DNA from: Hydrangea macrophylla
Taxonomy: Eukaryota > Streptophyta > Magnoliopsida > Cornales > Hydrangeaceae
DNA: 64,000 nucleotides
Direction: 5' to 3'
Assembly: GCA_033977485.1 (NCBI GenBank)
Contig: CM066994.1
Coordinates: 28,116,681-28,180,680 of the forward strand
The notes under the pieces are model-generated. The model searched no databases, had not been told where the DNA came from, and saw nothing but the letters and a program-made list of their open reading frames with translations. Both the position numbers and the translations under genes were made by a program. Each line of letters begins with the position of its first letter. The stretch's first letter is position 1. Positions 38,201-49,565 of this stretch are shown piece after piece.

Positions 38201-41200
38201 AAGTTGATTTCGTTATTAATTTTCAACAAGGAATGAGCTGGCTCAGCACATGGAAAGAGTCTGTTGGCTTAGAGCCTGACTTGGCATTATGCAACATATT
38301 ATTTGCACAAAGACAAAGTGGCTAGAAGATATTATAATTGAAAAAAAAAAAAAAAAGAGGATTATAGAGTAGGAAAAGAAAATAAACAGAAGGAAGTAAT
38401 AAAAAAGAACGAGCAGGAGAAAGGGAGACTGAGAGAAAGAGAAGGGGGTGTCGTATTGGAACAAAATTCTCAAGAAACATAATCTGCAAAGACCACAAAA
38501 GGCCATAATACCAATGGAAGAAACTAATAGGATGTCCAAATCAAAATATTAAGTGAGTCCACCAAGAGCTTGTCTGCGATCCCGGGCCAACTATCACTTG
38601 TCAATAAGCCATAATATCAATGGAAGACAATGACAAGGATGGCCGGATCAAAATTTCATGTGAGTCCCCTAAGAGCCCATTTAGGATAGCTTTTTGAGGC
38701 CAACTATCACTTTCTGAGATTATTATCAATTATTGAAAATTTTGATTTCAGTTGGCAACCAACTTTTTAGAACTCTTTCAAAAATCTTTTTCACTTTAAA
38801 ACTGAAAAAATAGATCATCTCAAAAGCAGCAATTGAGATGAATCAGATTTTGGGAAGAAAAAAAAAATCATTCTAATTGTTAGTTACATAAAAAGTCCTT
38901 GTTAATTTTGAAAAAACTATTGGCTATTAAACTATTGTAGGTTGTACCAAACACTCTTCTCTAGAAACATCTGTTCCCAGAGCAATACCAGACGCTAAAC
39001 AGCTCTTAAGAACATCTCTACAGGGAAAATCTCTTCTAAAAAAATCTCTTAGTCCTACAAAACCCCTAATGGCCCAAGCATATAAGGAAGACAAAAAAAA
39101 TAGCAATATTGCTTTATCAGTTACTAGAAATGACTGCTTAAGAAGTCAAAGAAATAAATAACTTAAGAAGTCCAAGAAATAAATAACTAGAAAGCTCAAA
39201 ATGGCTTATTTAAAATGTTCATTTTTTTCCCTATGCTCTGTTGGCAATCACAGAGAAAACAATATTTGCCTATGTACAAATGGTGCTTTTACAAAATTAG
39301 CAACAAAAAAAAAATGCAGCGATTTTACAGCCTAGTCTGTCAAGAAGTTATAAGAACGGCCATTAATTTTCAAGAGCATGCATATTTTAATAGCATCAAA
39401 TTTCTCTCCCTTCTAAGGGGGGTACGTTGGACCAAATCCAGGTTAATGTATCCAACTGCCCACAAGGCTAAGTCGTTCAAATGATAAAAACTGAAAGAAG
39501 CTATACCAAGGGCCTTCAGATAAACAATCATAGCATCAAAGTGAATAGCAAAGATTGAAAAGGGTACTCACTTTCACTAATTTTTGTAATTAAGCCTTCA
39601 ACAGTTGTCACGACTCCACCTAATGTGCCACTTGCAAGCTCCAAGTCAAGCTCTGGGACTCTCACGCTAGCAGTATCTGACTAGTTCATCTCAAATGACC
39701 TTTTGTTAGAAAATGATCTCAAACCGCTTGAGATTACAAGTATATAACAAATCTAAAAGGATAGACACCAAAAATTATTATCTACAAACGTCTCCACTGC
39801 ATGATTTTAGTCTTTAAATCGGGGGAATTAATTAAAAAATAATAATAAATTAATAATAAAAACTTGTGCAAATCAAGACCAGAAAGAATGGGACCACTAG
39901 ACAAACTGTTGATGTGATTGCTCAATCATATAAGGTGATCGAATAAACAAAACGTATTCAAAAAATTTGTAAGCCATCACTAAAACGTAATTTGTGCACC
40001 CTATTGTCTGCAAATAGTTGAATTGACTTGAACAAACTAAGGTATGGTAAAATGAACTACCAAATACAAAAGAGAACTTTTACTTAAAGGAACACAGAAA
40101 ATGGACCAAGCAAAGATACCTTTATCACATCACGGCTTAGATCATTATTGTTTTTAACAGTAATGGTGATTTTCTTCCCTTTATCAGGAATACGGCCACC
40201 AGGCTTCAACTGTATGGAAAACAGAAAATCTTATCACCAAATATGGAACGGAGTCATGTTAAGATAACAATTATTTGCAAAATACAAACCTCCGAATTGC
40301 GGTATCCACAATCATCACATGTGGATGCCATAACAATTACTTCTTGGAAATAAGGAATATCTGTATTTTGTTCAGCAAAACAATCTTATGCACAGCTGTA
40401 CTTTCCATTGTTATAAAATAATTCAAAAAGAGAAAATCTCATTTTGAGACAAAATCTGCCTCAGAACACAAGTAATCTATTTAATCTTGCATATGAAGCT
40501 AAAAAGCATGGACACGTATCCAATTCAACACTGGCACACGGACACAAAGCATCGAGTACATGTTGTCATACATACATATATATAAAATAAAAATAAAAAA
40601 TACAAAAAGATACGAGAATAAGAAAAAGTAAAAAACATGGTCCTTCATTCTTCATTAGACCAATTGTGGATGGCCCAACATTTTCAAGAAGGTTGTTGTC
40701 ATGATGTTGATCTGGCTTTTGCGACTACGAAATCCGCATAGCCTACAAGCCCCAATTTCTAGACATAAAAAGAAAAACAACATTTATGACAGAAATTTCG
40801 GAAAAGAAGAGATATAAGGAAAGAAAAAGGGGGGAGAGAGAGAGAGAGAGATGAATGCATACACAGATCTATTATAATACCAAGGCACAACGTTATAGTG
40901 CAATTCAACTAACAAGCTTATCGAACATCAAAGAATTGGGTGTCACACATACATATGGCAAGGAACAAGCCATGATACACAACACTATGCAGGCATACAA
41001 TGGACTGCACTTTGAAAGAGGAAATAATTCTGGATTGGGACCTAAATTGAAGAGGGAAAATATATATATATATATATGGACACTAATTTTTCATATACGT
41101 CAGCCAAAATAGAGTGTCCGTCTAGGAAGAATGGACTCTTTGAAAAGGTCGAGCAATCCGCACAGAGTGAGGGTGCGGCTAGGATTCATCTGGACTCTTT

Positions 41201-44200
41201 TGGGATTCGGCTGGGGAATTGAGTGTGGCAAGGATTCGGCTGGGTGTTTAATTTTTATTTTTCTTGACTTTCTTTTGAAAAACACGGGGTTCTCAAACAA
41301 TTCTAAAAACTTGGAAATTGAAGAATCCCACTGCATCCTTATCCCCCGCACTGGTGCTTCCGAGTGAATCCTTAATATTGCAAATTATACTAAAAACTGA
41401 GAGACTATTTCCATCTTACACCTCTATTGTACGAGGAAAGGGTGAAAAAGGATACTGGTGACAAACATTCGAGTTTCACATTTGGCAGCACAAGTTCCAC
41501 ATGTGGATGGGAAGGTCATCACCTGAGTGTGAAGAGGGAAACAAACAGTATGAATTATAGGTAAGACAGAGATTGGATGAATAGCTTAAGAGATATTTTA
41601 TATGTATATATATACCTCCTCTGGTGCAGAATACCGAAACAAAGCGTTGGCAATTTCAGCACTGTTACCCTGAGCAATGGCCCGATGACCAGCTGCAGCC
41701 CCGACTGATCCATGTGGCTCTCTGTTAATATGAACAGAGGCATTGTTTAATTCCTGAGGTGATGGGTCAACAACGTACCCCAATGATGCTTGTTGCTCAG
41801 GAGTTCGCTCATAGAACTTAATAGTCAATGATGGATCCGGAGATGGAGCAAACCTATTAAACATCACAGATTCTCTTTAAAAATTTGAGGAACAACATAA
41901 CATCACTTCAAGCGAAGTAGGCAAGACAGCGTCTTCTAGTTTTCAGGCCTAAGGAGAATATAAGTAATCCGTACACATAATAACTAAAAGAAAAACACCC
42001 AGATGAAGAACAAACTGATCAAATACTTGTCCAAAAGAAATCAGCTTAGAAAGATGCCTTTGGGAAAGATGTTGAGGTGGTGGGTGGGGTGAGGAAGGAG
42101 AGACAAGGAGAGACACCCTCCCAATAAAACAAATGCAGTTCCATCCTAATTCCTCCTAAGGCTCTGTTTGGTTTGTGGATTTGGATGAAGAGGAGGGAAA
42201 AAAGAAAGAAAAAAAAAAAGAAAACAATAGGAAAAACAAATTTTCAGTGTTTTCCCTAGTATTTTTCTCCATGCTTAAATAACTTCAACTACTAAGAAAT
42301 GATGAAGGGTAGTGACTCACATAATTCTAGAATTTATTTTTCACCCTACTTTCTTTTACGTCCCATTTTCCCCACTGTTTTCTATATTAACCAAACAAAG
42401 AAATGTATTTTCCTTAATTTCTTTTCTTTTCTTTTCCTTCACTAAATCCATGAACCAAACAGAGCCTAAACCGTAGTGTCAAGAAGAAAAAGCAGGATTT
42501 GAAACAAGTAATATCTTTCTATACACACAAGACGGTCTCTTACGGATTCTCAATGAAGCTGTTACCAGCAGGATCATCAATAACAAACGTAAAGGATGAA
42601 TCTCCAGTCGCACAAGCTTTCAATTTTAACAGGAATTGATCTATTGCTTCAGCAGTCTGTGGATCCACTTTCTGTAAAGCCCAGAAGATAAACACTGTAA
42701 GGATAACAATACGAAGAAATAACATGTGAGGATATCAGATTAAGATGACCTTTCTCTCTTCTTGTAGGGCCTGCAGTTCGTCCACAGCTCGTGCTAATAC
42801 ACCCTCCACCTAGAATAGAAGATAACTCAATTGCTAAAAATTATTTTAAGAGGATGTAACAACCAATCCAACAAAAAAATTGTTACAATCAGTTCTAATG
42901 TGCTCAAGTTGTGCACGGCCAATGGATAGTCAAGGCCGTAGCTTGTAGAGTATATTGAACACACTTTAGCTTACACGCCGTAGCTTGTAGAGTATATTGA
43001 ACACACTTTAGCTTACACGCCAACAAGGCCACATACACACACACCCCCACACACACACACATATATATATATATATTTATATATTTGTATATGTTTTTGA
43101 AGGTTTGGATTCCACACGGCTTTCAGAGAGCCTGCCATCACAACACCACAAAAAAAGAGGTTATTTTTTCTAAGCTATCATTAACATACACTCAAGGCAT
43201 ACTCTAAAGTGCCTTTGAACTATCTTTAACAAATTCTCTGACATTTGAGGTGTATTTTCATATTCTTTCTGACTTTTTAACTACCCTTAATATATTTGCA
43301 TGGATATTGAGAGTTACCCATGTATGGATTTTCCGAGTCATCTCACGTTGATTTAAGATCATTCCTATTTTTTAGGCAGTTCGTGTATGATCACTCTTAT
43401 GCAAACCTAAACTTTATTTCTTTTTCAATTCTTTCTATTAATTTTTTTCATTCTATTACAGTTGAGAGCATTACTTCTCTTCAATTTTTTTCCGGTTATT
43501 CATTTTTATATTTTCTAGAAAAATTTCCCACGCATTGCACATGTTTAGGGCTAGAACTATGCTCAAAGGTATTTTAGGAACTACTCAGAGGACCAATGCT
43601 TCAGAATTCTGATAAACCACATCGACTACTTCAAAATGACAGGATGCCCTGATTGAATATATGGTCATTAAAGGAAGAAACGATGTCTCAAGATGGGTTA
43701 ACAAACCGAAATCATGACAATGTTAAGGTACAAAGAAAACTTCTCTTTATTTTTGTTTTTGGTAATCACGGAGAGAACCTTTCATGAAAGTGTCTATCCA
43801 ATTTCTTTTATTAAGAACTAGCAAGCTACGGGTTGTCTTAGTTAACTTTGGAAAAATTGTATGAGATCCAAATACATCCAACAGGAATTTGATCATCTTA
43901 ATGGCTAACCACACGAGTAGGTAATGATTGATATTTGAGACAATGACCTGATAAATCATCAAATCAAAAATATTCACGCACATAGATATGAAAAGGAAGA
44001 TAAGAAACTTATCCTCTTTATCCGTTGTTCCTCTTAATATCTCCCTTGTAGCATGCTAATAAAACTGTAAAATTTAAAAGTTAACGGGAACAATATCGCA
44101 CATAGTTGCAATGTACATGACATATAGAGTACCACTTCATGATGCAAAATAGACCATAAAAGTGAAAGATCTTCATGAATATATTATGCTCATAACCATC

Positions 44201-47200
44201 CACTCTAAAAATTTAAGTTGTTAGAGATGGTGCAACTTTTTATGCTCTCAGGTCTCACACGCCATCTCACGTGGGGCCAAACTTTCTTTGATAAAGGCCA
44301 ACCACATGGAAATTTTAGAAATCAGGGTGACGGCGAGGATTGAACTCTGGACATTTTCCCTGCTTTGATACAATGTTAACAACCATCTACTCAAAGCTTA
44401 AGCTGTTAGAGAGGGCGTGACTTTTATACTCTCAACATAATATTCATAAACAATAGGAGAAACAGAATCCATTTACTACAGATCTATAAGCAGGATAAAG
44501 ATTATACTGTTGACAAAGATCCACGTTGAGCCTCTGGAGGAATCTCAAAATCCAGTTCAGGAATCTGCAAATATAAATAAGAGAGTGAGATGCAACGCAC
44601 AACTCCATATATTACGGAAAAGATTCAGTGAAATGACCAATGAGACACCTTCGCAACACGGAATGTAGTAGAGGAAAAAGTAGTGCACCAACCATAATAA
44701 ACAAGAACAATATCAAACTTGGGTATGAGAAACTAAGTTACTAAAAGTGAAACCATGAAAGCAGAACACCATCAAGCGTTCTTATATATTCCAAGAATTG
44801 TCCACCAACATTCAAAAGAACCTGTATTCAAACTTCTGCCCACAGGGAACCACTCTTAACACTAAACCAAAAGTAAACCAGCTCTTCTACTATCTTTTGC
44901 GGCCAGCATCATTCTTTTGTAGTACTTTTTTCTGTGTGGGGTTATGGAATTTTACGGAGTTTGCTTTACTTGATTCCACCCTGAATATATTCTCCAACTA
45001 ATTTTACTGAGTTTGCTTTGCTTGCTTCCTATCCTTCACAACACTATTCCACAACACACACACACACCCACACACCCCCCCTCCAAAGAAAAAATAGAGG
45101 ATTTCAGTTAAAACAAGCTGTATCACATCATACTAACACTGGCAAAAAAATGACACTCGAACCATGATTTATGCCAACTCACGGTAATCAACACACAGAG
45201 TAAAGCATATTACTTAGCATATGCAAAATCAACAACATTACATGTAAAAGGAATCTTCCAATAGCATTACTTCTTTTACCAAAAAAAAAATAGCATTACT
45301 TGAGAGGTCCTTGACTCCTTGTAACAGGATAAGTAAAATTCAGAGAGGAGGTTTTATTGCCTAATTGATCCATTGTGAATAAAAATCCAAATGTCACAAA
45401 TAGAAGAATCTTCAGAAAATTGTGAATGAACAAACTCAATTACATTCCTTTTGGCAAATGGAACCCGACTATGTACCTTTATAGTGGCTGTTTCAGATTT
45501 CACTACTTGTCGATTGAGCATCTGCAGAAAGACCCTCATTAGTCCAGCACTCTTAAAAGCAGTTCAAAGAAATTTGGAGTAAACAACTAACCCAATGGCA
45601 AAAAGTTTCAAACAACCCAGTCAAAGAAATGGATAAATTATTTTGACCGCCAGAAAGAAGAGAGAGAGAGAGAGAGAGAGAGAGTTCGCGTGGACCTAAC
45701 TGGTGGTAGTATGTGGGACCTACATATCTATGTGAATGAAGGGGCTGTTCGTGCAAACCCAAGTACTATGAAATGTTCTTCTCCATAAAATAACAAGGAA
45801 GCAACCGTTTATTAAAAGGATTACATTCATCTACTCTCACCCAATCAGCCACAACCTTTTGATCACCCGATGGAAGCTCCAAATGGTAATAACACCCTCG
45901 GGGTTGAAGCTCACCAGCAAACTGCACTTCATTGTTCCTGCAGAAAGTAAAGGCACAAAACATGAGAACTCGTTTACGGAACGCCAATGGAATAAATACA
46001 AGTTAGATCCTCGAATCCTTAATGGAAAAAATAACTTACCTCTCACTACAATGGGGACACTCAAAGGCTGACAACAAAATCTGCCAACAAAGAGAACTTA
46101 TTGTAGAAGGAAGAGAATTTTATAATAAGGATTTTCATGGTTGTACATAAAGACAAAACATAACTTTGAACCATTTAACATGGGTAGAGTATGTGAGTAC
46201 TGTATAGAAGAGGGGTGGGGGGGGCAGACTTGGGAAATAGGGTGAGGAGAGCGGGAGACAAGATCATACTCCAACAGAACTGTTTCATGTAGCAAGAATA
46301 TATAAGCAGGTGATTGCAGAAGGTGATAAGATCCTAAAGCCAGAAGGCAAGTGACTGTGCTCGACAAAGTTATAGTGGATGTGGAGAACATGGCAGATCC
46401 CATTGGCTTACTCAAAGAATAATGAGGGATTGTTGTGTGTTGAGAAGACATTATAGCGCCCCACAGCGTCAGAGACAACTATGTTAGCCATCGCACAATC
46501 TTAATACTTCGATAGCCACTTTGTAATTCGACCGGCTGATATTCTCCTATGAGGAAGATCATGACAGAGGTCCAGAAGCAGAAATTAAGTATTGCCAAAA
46601 GAGTATTGGAAAAAGAATCACTATCGATCTTGAGGAAGAATGAACATACTGAAAGTAGTAGTTTGGTAGGATGGAGTCATGCAAACGGCAAATCGACTTT
46701 CTCTCTAAGTGCATGGCAGGGAGAGATTCAGAGTTTCATAGAACCCTACGAACGTTTTCGCCGATGCAAAATTGGGAAATGCCACAGAGTAGAAGTAACA
46801 GAGATTGGGGGAGAGAGGGAGAGGAGGGGTGTGTGGGGCTTGGAGCATTTTTTAGTCATTGTTTGGAACTCAATGGGTAATGAATGGTTGAAAACATTGC
46901 AAATAATAATCAAGCGTGGAGAGGGGCCAGACAAGATCAAGCGTGGGTAGAGTATGTGAGTACTGTATAGAAGAGGGGTGGGGGGGCAGACTTGGGAAAT
47001 AGGGTGAGGAGAGCGGGAGACAAGATCATACTCCAACAGAACTGTTTCATGTAGCAAGAATATATAAGCAGGTGATTGCAGAAGGTGATAAGATCCTAAA
47101 GCCAGAAGGCAAGTGACTGTGCTCGACAAAGTTATAGTGGATGTGGAGAACATGGCAGATCCCATTGGCTTACTCAAAGAATAATGAGGGATTGTTGTGT

Positions 47201-49476
47201 GTTGAGAAGACATTATAGCGCCCCACAGCGGCAGAGACAACTATGTTAGCCATCGCACAATCTTAATACTTCGATAGCCACTTTGTAATTTCGACCGGTT
47301 GATATTCTCCTATGAGAAAGATCATGACAGAGGTCCAGAAGCAGAAATTAAGTATTGCCAAAAGAGTATTGGAAAAAGAATCGGTGTCGATCTTGAGGAA
47401 GAGTGAACATACTGAAAGTAGTAGTTTGGTAGGATGGAGTCATGCAAACGGCGAATCGACTCTCTCTAAGTGCATGGCAGGGAGAGATTTAGAGTTTCAT
47501 AGAACCCTACTAATGTTTTCGCCGATGCAAAATTGGGAAATGCCACGGAGTAGAAGTAACAAAGATTGGGGGAGAGAGGGAGAGGAGGGGTGTGTGGGGT
47601 TTGGAGCATTTTTTAGTCATTGTTTGGAACTCAATGTGTAATGAATGGTTGAAAACATTGCAAATAATAATCAAGCATGGAGAGGGGCCAAGATTCCAAG
47701 GGATGTCAAGGAGGTATGCAGGGTGGCTCCTAAAGTTTATAATGAATAAAGACTAGGTTCATTTTGATGTAGTGTACAAAAGAGCCATAAAATGCTATTT
47801 TATAACCAACAATTGGTTGGACAGTAACTACAGTATAGAATTTAAAAATAAAAAATAAAAAATCATACCTGTCTAAAGTGCGGAATTGAAGTTAATAAAA
47901 ACTTTGTTATCCCCTGAAAACAATAACCATAGTGTGAGATAAATTCATAAACTCATTATCAATCATCATAAACTCTATGGAAAGAAGAATGAAATAACTG
48001 ACTATGTGTATCACCGCGAATTTGCACGAACAAACAACTTTTGGCAAAAAGAAGGTGATCAGGTTGAAGAATCAACTTATCTAGTCGCATATAATTCAAA
48101 CTCGTTTAAAGAAAAGACTAGTCAGAGACAAGCATCGAACCGTCTAACTACAAAATGATACTTTTAAGTGCTGCACAAGAACCATCGATGTACGAGAGAA
48201 CTACTAGGGTGGTGACCATGTGAGAAAAAAAAAATGGAGTGGATGGATATTACTCAAAAGAGGAACTCGTACTTTCAAATCAACTCGCGACGTAATTAAT
48301 GTCGGAGTACAATCACTAGTCAAAAATTTATTGTAGAACAAAGTTATATAATATCTGTAATACTGATAGTTGATCACCAGTCAGAAACCATTCACCACCA
48401 CAGATTACAAAAACATTAGTTGGAACGGATAGACAAAAATTATCGATATAGCACCGAGGACCATTGTGTCACCCCACACTGGCCATTGAACAGAACAACT
48501 ACGAACACCGATATACTTGTGAGTGTGCGTTATGCAAAGACAACATTTTCCCCAACCTGATTAGTTAGTACTTTTATCTAATACTCCAAGCTTCACTAGA
48601 TTCACTACCCTTGTTTGGTCAACAAAACTTCTTTTTGGAAAAGTTGAAGTTCTGAGTCTTCTTACAATAATCTAAGATACAATCTCAAGCTGTTAACTAC
48701 GAACGAATACAATCCGTTGGACAATCATTCACCATTGTCTGATATAATTATAGCAATGAACATAAACTAATTTTGTTTTTAAGTGTTGAGCATTTTCTGT
48801 AAGGCCACCAAGGTACGCAGCCTAACTTAGGGGCAAAAGAAAAATAAAATAAAATTAAAGACAGGACGCATGGAATAATTAAAATGAATGAAACATCTCT
48901 AAACAATACAATCTAAAGTCTTAATTACAATAAACACCCGTGAAGTTTGATATGTGTATCATTCTAGTCCGTGTAAGTAGCAATGTAGTTCATACGCCCC
49001 ATTTTGTGGGAAAAACTTGACTGAAAACATCTACTGATTACACACAATTACGCTGAAAAGCAGGCAGGGAGATTGGTGATGTTCCATTTTTCCCTTGAAA
49101 AGCGTGACCAGGCAGGCATAACGTGGTGTCGCCAGTCAATTTTTCTCACATAATTGTAGACTTGGACCACATTACTTCTATTTAAAAAATAATAACGAAT
49201 GACCAAATTGATGCAATTGACATTACAAGGACTAGAATGAGACAATGACCAAACTTGAAGGTATGTTTTGGCCAATCTAAAATGAATAAACAAAATCTTC
49301 TCAAAAAATTTGGAGGAAAAAAAAAAAAAGAAGAATATTTTCGCTTATTTTCTGTGTGGGTGTGTCGAGAAACACGTTTTATAGACTTAGACATGGATAC
49401 TGGTTTCAACAAGTCTCAGAGAATCCATTTGTTTGAAACTTTCTACAAGAGGATACATATAGAGGCACACAAATAC

Positions 49477-49565
<89 letters not shown>

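Noticed and set aside
46098..47641. Frames of 109-164 codons in the duplicated intron segment
   Set aside because: Open on both strands in the same DNA, unmatched to any family I know and inside a ZPR1 intron; kept only as repeat content.
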